Notes: a model not told the origin generated them from the letters alone. DNA of 64,000 nt from Actinomycetes bacterium (GCA_021838445.1 JAKCDU010000013.1:1-64000); one strand, 5' to 3'. Counted from the stretch's first letter, positions 1 to 8,952 are shown. A program made the numbers and translations.

Positions 1-1
1 C

Positions 2-43
2 TCCGGGCTGTTCCCCACCCTGATCAACCCGGGCGGAACGTGA
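2..43 (+). CDS. 3' end of an unidentified element gene (partial)
   Basis: An open frame enters from the left edge and stops at TGA 41-43, giving the tail SGLFPTLINPGGT. The stop overlaps the ATG of the next gene (43-45), so the two are probably translationally coupled. Too little is visible to name it. Its position, packed against another small gene and inside the segment bounded by the tRNA fragment at 1855-1898, suggests an element or phage gene. That is inference only. Confidence 0.45.
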   Translation, partial: SGLFPTLINPGGT

Positions 44-309
44 TGTCGACACCCAAAAGCCCGTACAAGCCGACCACCACCAACCCGTACCCGATCATCC
101 CGGGAACCGTCGCCGCAGCCCCGACCGCCGCTCTCGACGGCACCACGCTCGTGGACTGCCTGCTCGACACCGGGCTGAACATCACGGCGTCGGTGCTCGC
201 CACACCCCGCAACGCCGGCGTCTACCAGAAAGGCGACCGGGTCGTCGTGCACGTCTTCCCTAACGGTCTCACCGATCTCGCCGCCGTCGTCCTCGGCGTC
301 ATCGCCTGA
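43..309 (+). CDS. Small hypothetical protein of the integrated element
   Basis: This 88-residue protein starts at ATG 43, overlapping the previous stop; a GTG at 40 is also possible. The N-terminus is rich in Pro, Thr and Tyr. The rest is a compact, beta-rich-looking domain with an alternating segment (GDRVVVHVF) near residues 65-75 and a hydrophobic end. I do not recognise the family. Its size and tight coupling to the upstream gene fit a small phage structural or late gene, but no motif proves that. A strong hairpin follows it at 318-345. Confidence 0.5.
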   Translation: MSTPKSPYKPTTTNPYPIIPGTVAAAPTAALDGTTLVDCLLDTGLNITASVLATPRNAGVYQKGDRVVVHVFPNGLTDLAAVVLGVIA

Positions 310-317
310 CACGCGGC

Positions 318-345
318 GGCGCCCCCGGCCCGAACCGGAGGCGCC
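318..345 (+). terminator. Hairpin after the first small gene
   Basis: GGCGCC (318-323) pairs with GGCGCC (340-345), and CCGG (325-328) with CCGG (335-338). There is one C/A mismatch and a 6-base loop. It lies 9 bases past the stop at 309. There is no T-run, as is common for hairpin-only terminators in high-GC actinobacteria. It could also end the convergent minus-strand gene that stops at 461. Confidence 0.45.
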
Positions 346-460
346 ACAACTCCCTATTCGCCCTGAATCGGGCTCCCGCTCCGCCAGGTGGGGGAGAAGC
401 AGGCGGGCGGCCTCAGCGAGCCACGACGCTCCTGCTCAACGGTTCCGCAGTTCCAGATTG

Positions 461-1045
461 TCAATCTCTGCCTGACGGCCTCCCCCTCCCCTGGCCAGAA
501 CGCCGGTCGACCCTGGCCGCCGACACGACAGCAGCGGCCACGTCCCCTTCCAGACCCCCGTCACGACCGCGGCCGGCCGCCGGGCGGGCAAGGTCGTCGT
601 CCCGGTCGTAGAACTCCGGGGCCGAAGACGACAGGGCCGCCATCGCTCCGCCGAGGTCCTCGTCGGGCAGGTGGACCACCTCGACTTCGTCGCCGACGAC
701 CTCGACGAGCATCGTGTACCCGCCCGAGCGTAGCGACCTCGGCCTTGTCCCCTCTCCGGGCGTCACGGGTGCGCCGCCGCCTTCGGAGCGGGCGGGCGGC
801 CTGATCCTCCACAAGCGCCCGGCCAGGTCGGCGATCATCTCCTGCCGGCGGTCGGCGGCCATCGACGCCGGCAGGAGGCGGGCGACGCGGCGGGCGTCGT
901 CGACAAAGGCGGCGAGAGCCCGAGCGGCAGGGACCCCTTCCTCCTGGCGGGCCCGGTCGAGCTCGCCGGCCATGCGGGCGAGCACGTCGGCCAGCCGGTC
1001 AGCTCTCCGGGCGTTCGATCCTGCGTCTACGGTTGCCTTCGTCAT
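461..1045 (-). CDS. Hypothetical protein, divergent from the AlpA-type regulator
   Basis: This 194-residue protein starts at ATG 1045, with a good Shine-Dalgarno (AAGGAG, about 8 bases upstream) that favours it as real. The first 85 residues are helical and rich in Ala, Arg and Asp. A segment (MLVEVVGDEVEVVHLP) near residue 110 looks like a short beta hairpin, and the tail is charged and low in complexity. No known family was recognised. It shares a 110-base divergent intergenic region with the AlpA-like gene at 1156 and may share its control. An opposite-strand frame over 388-804 looks like a composition shadow and is left out. Confidence 0.5.
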   Translation of the reverse strand: MTKATVDAGSNARRADRLADVLARMAGELDRARQEEGVPAARALAAFVDDARRVARLLPASMAADRRQEMIADLAGRLWRIRPPARSEGGGAPVTPGEGTRPRSLRSGGYTMLVEVVGDEVEVVHLPDEDLGGAMAALSSSAPEFYDRDDDLARPAAGRGRDGGLEGDVAAAVVSAARVDRRSGQGRGRPSGRD

Positions 1046-1098
1046 CGAAGTTTCTCCTTCGGTGTCCGGGCCCCGGGGTGTTCCAGCACCGCCGGGGC

Positions 1099-1145
1099 CT
1101 TGCGTTTGTCAATACCACCTTGGCACTACCGCTTGCGTCTGTCAA
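1099..1145 (+). promoter_or_regulatory. Direct-repeat operator and leaderless promoter of the AlpA-like gene
   Basis: CTTGCGTTTGTCAA (1099-1112) recurs as CTTGCGTCTGTCAA (1132-1145): 13 of 14 bases match and the starts are 33 bases apart, about three helical turns. Between and over them is a possible promoter, TTGGCA (1120-1125), 17 bases, CAAGAT (1143-1148). That would start the transcript at about the ATG at 1156, so the mRNA may be leaderless. The layout suggests autoregulation by the AlpA-like protein or control by another element regulator. The repeats are seen directly; the function is inferred. Confidence 0.5.
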
Positions 1146-1155
1146 GATGGGAGGT

Positions 1156-1356
1156 ATGGATCTGGTCGGAGTCAAGGAGATCGGCCAAATGCTCGGCGTG
1201 AGCCGCCAACGCGCCGACCAGCTCAGCCGCGCCGGCGACTTCCCCAGCCCGGTCGGAGAGATCAGCGCCGGCCGCATATGGCTCCGGGACGACATCGAGG
1301 CCTGGGCGAAGTCGACCGGCCGCTACGCTTGGGGCGGCGACACCGGGAAGGGGTAG
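1156..1356 (+). CDS. AlpA/MerR-type helix-turn-helix protein (excisionase-like)
   Basis: This 66-residue DNA-binding protein is built almost entirely of a winged helix-turn-helix. It has the helix pair VKEIGQMLGVSRQRADQLSR, then a wing (FPSPVGEISAGRIWLRDDI) and a terminal helix (EAWAKSTGR). That is the AlpA / helix-turn-helix type 17 pattern used by phage excisionases and small element regulators. The start at ATG 1156 is chosen because the protein begins right at the domain; upstream codons in frame run through the operator repeats. The next gene begins 2 bases after its stop. Being close to the attR-like tRNA fragment fits an excisionase, but a plain regulator is equally possible. Confidence 0.75.
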   Translation: MDLVGVKEIGQMLGVSRQRADQLSRAGDFPSPVGEISAGRIWLRDDIEAWAKSTGRYAWGGDTGKG

Positions 1357-1358
1357 CC

Positions 1359-1670
1359 ATGGGGTTCCTTCGCAAGACGTTCATCATCGGCACGGCAGGT
1401 CTCGGCCGTGCCGTGGTCAACCCGAACTCGAAGAAGGCCCGCATCCTGAGGGCGTCGGAGCGACAGCTCGACGTCGACATAGAGCTAGGTGCGCAGGAGG
1501 CCGCCTACCGGCGTCAAGTCCTCCGGCTCCTCGAGACGCCAGCGCAGCCCAGACCCGACGCCGGCTGGTATCCAGACCCGACCGGGCGCTACCCGAAACG
1601 CTGGTGGGACGGCTCACAGTGGGCCGACCGAGTCGTGGACACCTCCGGCGAATACCACGACCCCCTTTAG
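1359..1670 (+). CDS. DUF2510-domain protein
   Basis: This 103-residue protein has a short basic, hydrophobic start (residues 1-20), a helical middle, and a C-terminal DUF2510 module around residues 67-90 with the typical pattern GWYPDPTGRYPKRWWDG. DUF2510 is a Trp-rich actinobacterial domain, usually near membrane segments, and its function is unknown. ATG 1359 lies 2 bases after the AlpA-like stop, so the two are probably one transcript. It is the last gene before the attachment-site region. No membrane helix is obvious. Confidence 0.7.
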   Translation: MGFLRKTFIIGTAGLGRAVVNPNSKKARILRASERQLDVDIELGAQEAAYRRQVLRLLETPAQPRPDAGWYPDPTGRYPKRWWDGSQWADRVVDTSGEYHDPL

Positions 1671-1726
1671 CCTTCCGCCGGCACCGGAGCATCACCCTCT
1701 CTTGTCCTGAGACAGCTCCCCCGGCT

Positions 1727-1842
1727 TGGCAGCCAACCTGGCAGCCAAGCGGACTGACAGAGGCTTACAGCCATTGACGGTCGGGGGTGCCGATACCCCA
1801 TCTGACCTGCTCTTTCTTAATGCGGGCTGACAGCCGTTTACA
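1727..1842 (+). repeat. Short repeats next to attR (possible integrase arm sites)
   Basis: Two repeat pairs lie between the last element gene and the tRNA fragment. TGGCAGCCAA occurs at 1727-1736 and 1739-1748. A longer pair, GCGG(A/G)CTGACAG, 4 bases, TTACA, occurs at 1749-1769 and 1822-1842 with the same internal spacing. Tyrosine integrases bind short direct repeats (arm sites) on the element side of the core, which is where these sit. The repeats are seen; the role is inferred. Confidence 0.5.
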
Positions 1843-1854
1843 CGTCAGCGTCCC

Positions 1855-1898
1855 ATGACGCGCATGAGGTCGGGGGTTCGAATCCCTCTGCGCCCACC
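1855..1898 (+). other. attR: 3' fragment of tRNA-Val(GAC) at the element/chromosome junction
   Basis: The segment folds as the 3' half of a tRNA. It has an anticodon loop ATGACGC (1855-1861, anticodon GAC), 3' anticodon stem GCATG, variable loop AGGTC, T arm GGGGG-TTCGAAT-CCCTC, acceptor strand TGCGCCC and discriminator A (1896). The 5' half is missing: no GGGCGCA acceptor, D arm or CATGC stem precedes it. This is what integration into a tRNA leaves at the distal junction. The crossover would lie in or near the anticodon loop. The intact tRNA-Val(GAC) should sit at the other end of the element, left of this window. Confidence 0.75.
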
Positions 1899-1901
1899 CT
1901 G

Positions 1902-1924
1902 CCGACCAGGAATCAACTGGTCGG
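1902..1924 (+). terminator. Hairpin behind the tRNA fragment
   Basis: CCGACCAG (1902-1909) pairs perfectly with CTGGTCGG (1917-1924) around a 7-base loop, 3 bases after the tRNA-like end. It is probably the old chromosomal terminator of the tRNA-Val gene, left on this side of the insertion. There is no T-run. Confidence 0.55.
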
Positions 1925-1979
1925 AAACCCCGTGCCGGAAGGCGAATCCGGGGGTGCCGGCAGCCAGACCTTCGGCTCG

Positions 1980-2264
1980 TCAGAGGAGCTGCTCCACCCC
2001 GCAGTACATCAGCGAGCCGACGAGAGCGCCGGCCCCGAGCGACGCCACCAGGGGGACGAGGAACTCGGCCAGCTCTGCGGTGGTCCCGGCGCCGACGAGC
2101 TCGGCCACCGTGGTGCTCGAGCCCAGGCTCTCGATCACCTTGACCGACTCGGCGATGGCGGTGGCCGCGGCCGCCGCGTCGCCATACACCTCGGCCAGCG
2201 TGTCGGGCACCTCGATGCCGTAGTTGGACGACATGCACGACCGGAAGCTTTCGAACCAGGACAT
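1980..2264 (-). CDS. Hypothetical small Ala-rich protein
   Basis: This 94-residue protein starts at ATG 2264, with a weak AAGGGG ribosome site about 10 bases upstream. The N-terminus (MSWFESFRSCMSSNYGI) is amphipathic. Residues 25-60 look helical and rich in Ala and Val, and residues 65-90 are hydrophobic (FLVPLVASLGAGALVGSLMY), suggesting one membrane segment or a membrane-active helix. No family was recognised. It is the first gene on the chromosomal side of the attR-like junction. Confidence 0.5.
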   Translation of the reverse strand: MSWFESFRSCMSSNYGIEVPDTLAEVYGDAAAAATAIAESVKVIESLGSSTTVAELVGAGTTAELAEFLVPLVASLGAGALVGSLMYCGVEQLL

Positions 2265-2456
2265 CTGCCGCTACCCCTTCTCACCGGGCGGCGCCCTCGG
2301 CACGCCCCGGCCCCGGGGAATGTAGCCGCCGCCCGATCCGGCCCCGCACCCGCACCCGCACCCGTACCGACCCTGCGGCGGCCCGGCGGCGCGACCCGGG
2401 GTGGTCGATGCGCCCAGCCCGAAAGCCCGGGCTGGCACCCGGTCGTGCCGGCGTGG

Positions 2457-3332
2457 TCATGCCGATGGTCCCGCCTGCTCGAGGGGTTGCTCCATGCGAT
2501 GCGCCAGGTGATGGAAGCGACGCCACGCCTCTGGGGTCAGGTGGGGTCGGGCGGCGGCGGTGATCTGGGCGGTCGAAGGGAGGCGGTCGAGGACCCAACG
2601 CGCGAACATCCCCTCGTCCATCCAGTCGCAGAGGGCGGCGGGGGGCAGATGTGACCCCTCTACCGCCGAGTCCGGCGTCGCCATACCGGCCAGCAGCCTC
2701 AGCACCTCCCAGCGGGCTGCGGCGTTGGCTTGGAGCACCTCCCGCTCGGCTTCTTCCAGCGGTAGGAATGGGTCGGCTTCAGCCGCCGGGTTGAGGGCCA
2801 GGGTGGCGGACCAGTTGAAGCGGGCCGGGTAGGAGCGGCCGAGCGTGACGATCTCGGCGACCCACAGGTAGAGGTGGAGCCGGGCCGGGCCGGCGGGGGG
2901 TGGCGTGGTGGCCAGACCGAGGGCCCGGTGCAGCACGTCGAGCATGAAGCCCTCCTCCGGCACCGGGGCATAGGTGGACCCGTCCGGTAGGATCAGCCGC
3001 CACCCCACCACCCCCGAGCGCGACACCACGCAGGCGATCTGCAGGCCGCCGGCCAGACCCGAGCGCACCTCGGCCGGCGGCTCCGATCCCTGATCGAGGG
3101 ACCGGAAGCGTCCACTGGCCACCACTGCGACGGCGTCCCACGGCTCGCCGACCGAGACACCGAGCAGGCCGGCGGCGCCGGGTACCGGCTCGACGTGGGG
3201 AGCCTGCTGCGGACCTGCCCAGCGCAGGACGAAGAAAGACGGACTGTGGCGCCTGGCCACCTCGGCGCCGAAGCGCTCGAGGAGCTGGCAGGCGGCGACG
3301 TGCTCGATGTGGTCCCACGGGGTGTCGGCCAC
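2457..3332 (-). CDS. Hypothetical protein, 291 residues
   Basis: GTG 3332 is preceded by a near-perfect ribosome site (AAGGAGGT, 8 bases away), which fixes the start. The protein looks soluble and mixed alpha/beta. It is rich in Trp (WAGPQ, GWRLILPDG, LYLWVAE, FNWSAT, WMDEGMFARWVLDRL) and has helical segments over the last 100 residues. No signal peptide, membrane segment or catalytic motif was recognised, and I cannot name a family. It lies downstream of the diguanylate cyclase gene on the same strand, separated by about 155 bases. Confidence 0.6.
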   Translation of the reverse strand: MADTPWDHIEHVAACQLLERFGAEVARRHSPSFFVLRWAGPQQAPHVEPVPGAAGLLGVSVGEPWDAVAVVASGRFRSLDQGSEPPAEVRSGLAGGLQIACVVSRSGVVGWRLILPDGSTYAPVPEEGFMLDVLHRALGLATTPPPAGPARLHLYLWVAEIVTLGRSYPARFNWSATLALNPAAEADPFLPLEEAEREVLQANAAARWEVLRLLAGMATPDSAVEGSHLPPAALCDWMDEGMFARWVLDRLPSTAQITAAARPHLTPEAWRRFHHLAHRMEQPLEQAGPSA

Positions 3333-3488
3333 GCAGCGGTACCTCCTTGATTGGAGGGCTGCTCCGAGGGCCGGTGGGTGGGAGCCACCAGAGAATACAG
3401 GAAATTACATGGCTACGAAGCCGGGATCGTGAACTCCGCTCTGGCCGTCAGACCTGGCTCACCGCCCGTCGGGTGAGCGCCGGGCCGG

Positions 3489-5033
3489 TCAGGGTTGGGG
3501 ATCCTCCCGGATATCGATCACCTCGTGCTCGGCGGCGAGGAGCCGATCCAGCATCCGCCGGATGGAGTCGATGCTCTCGCGGAGATGGAGCACGTCGGTG
3601 GCCAGCCGGTTGCGGGGCAGCCGGTCCGAGGGCTCCTCCTCGTCGGGGATGGGAGTGGGGGTCGGGTCGGCACCGCTTTGGTGGCCGCCGCCCAACCGTT
3701 CCTGATCGGCGGCGATCTCCTCGGCGGTCGCCGTCTGGGCCCCCGCCTCGCCCTGGGTGTCCGTGGCCGGGCTCTCTTCGACGGTCCCTCGGCTACGGCG
3801 GGCCCCCCAGAAGTGCCGGCCATGGTCGTCGTCGACGTCTTCGATCTCCTCGACCACCGAGACGTCGCGGACGTCCGCGTCGTCGGGCCCATCGAGCAGG
3901 TCCACCCCTCCGCCTTCGAGCACCTCGAGGGCGGCCCGGGCGGTAGCCGCCGCCCCCGGTACACCGCTCGACGCTTCGGGTCCGGCCGGTGGGCGGTTGG
4001 CCGTGGTGGGTCCTTCTGGGCCACCCCAGTGGCGGCGTTCGGACCTCCGCTCGGGGAAGCCCGGCGGGGGATGGGGATCGCTGTCGGTGCGCCGCTCGGG
4101 GCGCAGCGAGGCGACGGCCCCCTCGGGGGCGTTGCGCAGCACCTCGTCGGCCCGGCGCTGCTCCCGCCGGGACAACTTCACCGTGTACATGGCCTGGTCG
4201 GCCCGGTCGACCAGCTCCTCGGCGCTGTCGGGCTCGCGGTCCACGGCCGCTCCGACCGACGCGGCAACCGCCCAATTCTCCCCGTCGAACTCCACCGACT
4301 CGGTGAGCGCGGCGGCGATCCTCCTGGCCACCACGTCAGCCTGCTCGGCCGCCTCCAGCCCCTCGCAGAGGACGGCGAACTCGTCGCCGCCGATCCGCGC
4401 CACCATGTCGGCCGAGCGCACGGAGTGGCGCAGTCGATGGGCGATGGCGTAGAGCACCCGGTCTCCGAGGGAGTGGCCGCCGCGGTCGTTGACCCGCTTG
4501 AATCCGTCCAGGTCGACGTAGACCACGGCGAGATGGCGGGCCTGGCGGCGCGACCGCCTCAGGGCCTGGTCGATGCATTCGAGGAAATGGCTCCGGTTGA
4601 GCAGCCCGGTCAGGGAGTCGTGGGTCGCCAGGTGGTACAGGTTGGCCTGTCGGGTGTAGTCCTCGTCCACGTCGGCGGCGCCGATGGCCACGAGAGGCAG
4701 TCCCTCGAGCTCGTGGCGGCTGAGCCACCATCGGGTCCAGCGCCGGGTCGGCGCGGCACCGATCTGGTGATCGACGGTCATGGGCGCCCCGCCGGCGGCG
4801 ACCGTCATGACGTCGTCGCGAAGCCGCTGGCGGTTCTCCGGGTCAAGGACGCTGAGCCAACCGGGCCCGAGCGAGTTGGCGCGGGTCAATCCCGCCAGGT
4901 CCATCCACTTGGCGTTGACGGCCAGAGCCTGGCCGTCCTCGTCGGTGATCAACATCGCGAACGGGACGACCTCGAGGGCTGCAATCGCCGTGTTGTGGGC
5001 TCTGCCCCTGAGTTGCTGCTCGATCTCGGCCAC
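3489..5033 (-). CDS. PAS-GGDEF diguanylate cyclase
   Basis: This 514-residue protein probably makes the second messenger cyclic di-GMP from GTP. Residues about 15-125 form a PAS-like sensor domain. Residues about 130-295 form a GGDEF domain with an intact active-site GGDEF at 215-219, the upstream [10 protein letters not shown] motif, and an RxxD product-inhibition site (RSAD, 206-209) five residues before GGDEF. Residues about 300-475 are Pro, Glu and Asp-rich and probably disordered. The last 35 residues form a charged helix that could dimerise. No membrane segment is seen, so it should be cytosolic. It is divergent from acnA. The ligand of the PAS domain cannot be read from sequence. Confidence 0.88.
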   Translation of the reverse strand: MAEIEQQLRGRAHNTAIAALEVVPFAMLITDEDGQALAVNAKWMDLAGLTRANSLGPGWLSVLDPENRQRLRDDVMTVAAGGAPMTVDHQIGAAPTRRWTRWWLSRHELEGLPLVAIGAADVDEDYTRQANLYHLATHDSLTGLLNRSHFLECIDQALRRSRRQARHLAVVYVDLDGFKRVNDRGGHSLGDRVLYAIAHRLRHSVRSADMVARIGGDEFAVLCEGLEAAEQADVVARRIAAALTESVEFDGENWAVAASVGAAVDREPDSAEELVDRADQAMYTVKLSRREQRRADEVLRNAPEGAVASLRPERRTDSDPHPPPGFPERRSERRHWGGPEGPTTANRPPAGPEASSGVPGAAATARAALEVLEGGGVDLLDGPDDADVRDVSVVEEIEDVDDDHGRHFWGARRSRGTVEESPATDTQGEAGAQTATAEEIAADQERLGGGHQSGADPTPTPIPDEEEPSDRLPRNRLATDVLHLRESIDSIRRMLDRLLAAEHEVIDIREDPQP

Positions 5034-5353
5034 TTCCTCGATTCCTCAGGCACCCCCAGCGTGCCGGAGCCTCTCCGAAACCGATGCTAGACGGCAGGAT
5101 TCGCCCTGGACACGAGAGGTGGCGGGTAGCGGCGAAACCTCCCACCAAACGCTGTCATCGACGAAAGAAGGGATATTTGCCCCCGACAGCCGTATTCGCC
5201 GACTCGGCGGCCATCCACCCACGTCGCGTCCTCGGGTGTCCACAGCGACGTGGGGGCCCCGTGCCCGGCGGAGGCGGGGCCAGCTGTCGCCCCGAGGGCC
5301 TCTCTTCGGCCACACTGGAGGGCCGTCGACCCGTTTCGAGGAGTGCGTTAGCG
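5034..5353. promoter_or_regulatory. Divergent promoter region between the PAS-GGDEF gene and acnA
   Basis: These 320 bases separate two divergent genes and must hold both promoters. The only element I can place firmly is the acnA ribosome site, GAGGAG at 5338-5343. The 5150-5190 stretch is AT-richer than its surroundings and is the likeliest promoter area, but no clear -35/-10 pair was found. An open frame from 5084 that joins acnA does not look coding. Confidence 0.4.
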
Positions 5354-8032
5354 ATGGCAGATATCAAGGACAGTTTGGGTGCCCGGGCCCGCTTCGAGGT
5401 CGGGGACCGCTCCTACGAGATCTTCCGCCTGGATGCCGTCGAGGGCAGCGGGCGGCTGCCCTACTCGCTGAAGATCCTCCTGGAGAACCTGCTGCGCAAC
5501 GAGGACGGCGTCAGCGTGCGGGCCGATGACATCGCGCCTCTGGCCGAGTGGGACGCCGACGCCGAACCCAGCCGCGAGATCGCCTTCGCCCCGGCTCGCA
5601 TCCTCATGCAGGACTTCACCGGCGTGCCTGCCGTGGTCGACCTGGCGGCCATGCGCGACGCCATGCGCGACCTCGGCGGCGACCCGTCCCGGGTGAACCC
5701 TCTGATCCCCGCCGAGTTGGTTATCGACCACTCGATCATCGCCGACGTCTACGGCACGCCCGATGCCTACTCGAGAAACGCCGAGTTGGAGTACCAGCGC
5801 AACGCCGAGCGTTACCGCTTCCTGCGCTGGGGCCAGGGGGCCTTCGACACCTTGAGGGTCGTGCCTCCCAACACCGGGATCTGTCACCAGGTGAACCTCG
5901 AGTACCTGGCCAGGGTGGTCTTCACCAACGAAGCCGGGCAGGCCTACCCCGACACCCTGCTCGGCACCGACTCGCACACCACGATGATCAACGGGCTGGG
6001 CGTGCTCGGCTGGGGGGTCGGCGGGATAGAGGCCGAGGCGGCCATGCTCGGCCAGCCGGTGTCGATGCTCATCCCGAGGGTGGTGGGCTTCGAGCTGACC
6101 GGGACCCTGCCCGAGGGGTCGACCGCCACCGATCTGGTGCTGACCGTCACCGAGATGCTGCGCCGTCACGGCGTGGTCGGCAAGTTCGTGGAGTTCTTCG
6201 GCGAGGGCGTGTCGTCGGTCCCGCTGGCCAACCGGGCGACCATCGGCAACATGTCCCCCGAGTACGGCTCGACGTGCGCCATATTTCCCATCGACGACGA
6301 GACCCTCAACTACCTGCGGTTGACCGGTCGCGACGCCGAGCGGATCGCCCTTGTGGAGGCCTACGCCAAGGAGCAGGGCCTGTGGCACGACCCGGCCCAC
6401 CGGCCCGACTACTCGGAGCGCCTCAGCCTGGATCTGTCCACCGTGGTGCCTTCGCTGGCCGGCCCGGCCCGTCCGCAGGACCGCGTCCGCCTGGACCAGG
6501 CCGGCGCCGAGTTCGCCAAGTCGGTGGTCAAGGTGCTGGGCGCCGAGCCCGACAGCGCGCCTTCCAACCCGACGCCGGTGACTCTCGACGACGGTTCGAC
6601 GTTCGATCTCGACCACGGGGACGTGGTCATCGCCGCCATCACCTCCTGCACCAACACCTCCAACCCGTCGGTGATGGTGGCGGCCGGCCTGCTGGCCCGC
6701 AACGCCGTTCAACGCGGTCTGCGCACCAAGCCCTGGGTGAAGACCACCCTGGCCCCCGGCTCCAAGGTGGTGATGGACTACTACGAGAAGGCCGGCCTGG
6801 TGCCCTATCTGGACCAGCTCGGTTTCGCCCTGGTCGGCTACGGCTGCACGACCTGCATCGGAAACAGCGGGCCGCTCCTACCCGCGATCTCCGACGGGAT
6901 CGCCCGGGGCGATCTGGCGGCCGTCTCGGTCCTGTCGGGAAACCGTAACTTCGAAGGTCGCATCGGTCCCGACGTGCGCATGAACTACCTGGCGTCGCCG
7001 CCGCTCGTCGTGGCCTACGCCCTGGCCGGGTCGATGAAGGTGGACCTGGTCGGCGATCCCCTGGGTACCGGCTCCGACGGGGAGCCGGTCTACCTGAGAG
7101 ACATATGGCCGAGCCCCCGGGAAGTGGCCGAGGTGACCGGCGCGTCGATCACCTCGGAGATGTTCGCCGGTTCCTACGGGTCGGTCTACGAGGGGGACAG
7201 CCGCTGGCAGCAGCTCGAGGTGCCCACTGGCGACTCATACGAGTGGGACCCGACCTCCACCTATGTCCGCAAGCCCCCCTACTTCGACGGTATGGGTATG
7301 ACCCCGGCACCCCTCGCCGACGTGCGGGGGGCCCGCGTGCTGGCCAAGCTCGGCGACAGCGTCACCACCGACCACATCTCGCCGGCCGGGAACATCCGCA
7401 AGGACGGACCGGCGGGCCGCTGGCTGCTCGACGGCGGCGTGGACCCGGCCGATTTCAACCAGTACGGGTCCCGTAGAGGCAACCACGAGGTGATGATCCG
7501 CGGGACCTTCGCCAACATCCGCCTCCGCAACCAGCTGGTACCTGGCACCGAGGGTGGGGTGACCCGCTACCTGCCCGACGGGGAGCAGATGGCGATCTAC
7601 GACGCCTCGCAGCGCTACCAGGCGGCGGGGGTGCCACTGCTCATCCTGGCCGGCAAGGAGTACGGCTCGGGTTCGAGCCGGGACTGGGCGGCCAAGGGCA
7701 CCGCCCTGCTCGGGGTGCGCGCCGTTCTGGCCGAGAGCTTCGAGCGGATCCACCGCTCCAACCTCGTCGGTATGGGCATCCTGCCCCTGCAGTTCGCCGA
7801 CGGGGAGACCGCGGAATCACTCGGACTGACCGGCGGGGAGGTCTACGACATCACCGGGCTGGAGGGCCTAGAGGCGGGCCAACCCTTGCCCCGCGCCCTC
7901 GACGTCACGGCGCGTCGGGAAGGCGGCGAGCCGGTCACGTTCGCCGCGGTGCTGCGCATAGACACCCCCAAAGAGGCCGAGTACTACCGCCACGGCGGCA
8001 TCCTGCTCTACGTCCTGCGCCAGTTGCGCTAG
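5354..8032 (+). CDS. acnA: Aconitate hydratase A
   Basis: This 892-residue enzyme interconverts citrate and isocitrate in the TCA cycle. The three [4Fe-4S] ligands are Cys432 (ITSCTNTS) and Cys498 and Cys501 (YGCTTCIGN). Other family signatures include [24 protein letters not shown] and the C-terminal swivel-domain motif [13 protein letters not shown]. The length matches bacterial AcnA (about 890). ATG 5354 is chosen for its GAGGAG ribosome site at 5338-5343 and the family-typical N-terminus; the longer upstream frame is not coding. Its stop shares a CTAG with the convergent LysR gene. AcnA proteins can also bind RNA when they lose iron, but nothing here tests that. Confidence 0.96.
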   Translation: MADIKDSLGARARFEVGDRSYEIFRLDAVEGSGRLPYSLKILLENLLRNEDGVSVRADDIAPLAEWDADAEPSREIAFAPARILMQDFTGVPAVVDLAAMRDAMRDLGGDPSRVNPLIPAELVIDHSIIADVYGTPDAYSRNAELEYQRNAERYRFLRWGQGAFDTLRVVPPNTGICHQVNLEYLARVVFTNEAGQAYPDTLLGTDSHTTMINGLGVLGWGVGGIEAEAAMLGQPVSMLIPRVVGFELTGTLPEGSTATDLVLTVTEMLRRHGVVGKFVEFFGEGVSSVPLANRATIGNMSPEYGSTCAIFPIDDETLNYLRLTGRDAERIALVEAYAKEQGLWHDPAHRPDYSERLSLDLSTVVPSLAGPARPQDRVRLDQAGAEFAKSVVKVLGAEPDSAPSNPTPVTLDDGSTFDLDHGDVVIAAITSCTNTSNPSVMVAAGLLARNAVQRGLRTKPWVKTTLAPGSKVVMDYYEKAGLVPYLDQLGFALVGYGCTTCIGNSGPLLPAISDGIARGDLAAVSVLSGNRNFEGRIGPDVRMNYLASPPLVVAYALAGSMKVDLVGDPLGTGSDGEPVYLRDIWPSPREVAEVTGASITSEMFAGSYGSVYEGDSRWQQLEVPTGDSYEWDPTSTYVRKPPYFDGMGMTPAPLADVRGARVLAKLGDSVTTDHISPAGNIRKDGPAGRWLLDGGVDPADFNQYGSRRGNHEVMIRGTFANIRLRNQLVPGTEGGVTRYLPDGEQMAIYDASQRYQAAGVPLLILAGKEYGSGSSRDWAAKGTALLGVRAVLAESFERIHRSNLVGMGILPLQFADGETAESLGLTGGEVYDITGLEGLEAGQPLPRALDVTARREGGEPVTFAAVLRIDTPKEAEYYRHGGILLYVLRQLR

Positions 8033-8952
8033 GCGGCGGGCGGGGTTCCGACCGGCGGGTGCAACCCCCGCTTCGGGTCGAGGTTGGCTCCGACGACCCG
8101 CTCCAGCACCTCGAGCATGGCCCGCGCCGGGGCCGACGGCCGGCCCCGGCGGCGCAGAACCAGACCGACCCGGCGTAGAGGCATTCCCTCGATCCCGATC
8201 CGGCTGTAGCCGCCGCCTTCGCTGGCTCCGGTGGCGGGCAGGATGGCCGGGCCGTAGCCGCGCAGGCACAGCGAGGCGATCAACCGCACCCCGTCGAGTT
8301 CGGCCAGGGGGTTCAGGGTGACACCGGCGTTGCGGCAGGCCCACTCGATCTCCTGGCGGAAGTTGGTGCCGGGGGCGGGGAGCAGGAGGCTGAGACCGTC
8401 GAGGTCGCTCATCCTGACCCGGTCCCGGTCGGCCAGAGGATGATCGGGGGCCACGACCAGGACCAGGTCCTCGGAGAACAGGGCCTTTTCCACCAGGTCC
8501 GGGTTGCTGTGGGGCAGAAGGACCAACGCCGCGTCGAGAGACCCGGCGGCGAGAAGCGGCTCCAAGGTGGCCGACGTGCCGTCGCCGATGACCAGGCGTA
8601 CCCGGGGGTGAACCTCGCCCATACGGTCGAGTAGGAGGGGGGCCAACCAACGGGCCGTGGTACCGATCATCCCGATGCGGGCGGTCCCGGAGATGTCGTG
8701 GCGCAGGGCGGCCACGTCGGCCACCGTCGCTTCGATCTCCGAGCAGATGCGCCTGGCCCGCTCGAGGACGGCCGCTCCCTCCTCGGTCAGCTGTCCCGTC
8801 GGTCGGTCGACCAGCTGCACTCCGAGCTCTCGCTCGAGGCGGGCCATGTGGCTCGACACGTTGGACTGGACCGTGCTCAAAGCGGTGGCTGCGGCCGAGA
8901 AACTGCCATGGTCGGCGATGGCGATCAGGGCCTGCAGCTGCCGGAGTTCCAC
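8029..8952 (-). CDS. LysR-family transcriptional regulator
   Basis: This 307-residue regulator has an N-terminal winged HTH (residues 1-60; [23 protein letters not shown] is the recognition region) and a LysR substrate-binding domain from about residue 90. The stop (rc of CTA 8029-8031) interlocks with the acnA stop. It is divergent from the HAD-IB/acyltransferase gene at 9152, with 199 bases between them. LysR proteins usually control a divergent neighbour, so that gene is the first target to test. The ligand is unknown. The ending is Pro and Gly-rich. Confidence 0.88.
   Translation of the reverse strand: MELRQLQALIAIADHGSFSAAATALSTVQSNVSSHMARLERELGVQLVDRPTGQLTEEGAAVLERARRICSEIEATVADVAALRHDISGTARIGMIGTTARWLAPLLLDRMGEVHPRVRLVIGDGTSATLEPLLAAGSLDAALVLLPHSNPDLVEKALFSEDLVLVVAPDHPLADRDRVRMSDLDGLSLLLPAPGTNFRQEIEWACRNAGVTLNPLAELDGVRLIASLCLRGYGPAILPATGASEGGGYSRIGIEGMPLRRVGLVLRRRGRPSAPARAMLEVLERVVGANLDPKRGLHPPVGTPPAA

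Larger units (their letters stand above)
1671..1979 (+). other. Non-coding junction region
   Basis: This stretch of about 310 bases has no convincing gene. It contains the repeat pairs at 1727-1842, the tRNA-Val 3' fragment at 1855-1898 and the hairpin at 1902-1924. Open frames through it on either strand look like shadows. Confidence 0.6.

Noticed and set aside
388-804. Open frame of 138 residues on the + strand
   Set aside because: It lies opposite the better-supported gene at 461-1045 and is Pro/Arg-rich, as expected for a shadow frame.
1822-1898. A complete tRNA gene at the T-arm-like sequence
   Set aside because: Only the anticodon loop and 3' half fit; no 5' acceptor strand or D arm is present, so it is a fragment.
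3495-5090. Long + strand frame opposite the GGDEF gene (531 residues)
   Set aside because: It is a composition shadow of a clearly coding minus-strand gene with an intact GGDEF motif.
5084-5353. N-terminal extension of aconitase
   Set aside because: The extra 90 residues do not resemble AcnA, and a good ribosome site precedes ATG 5354.
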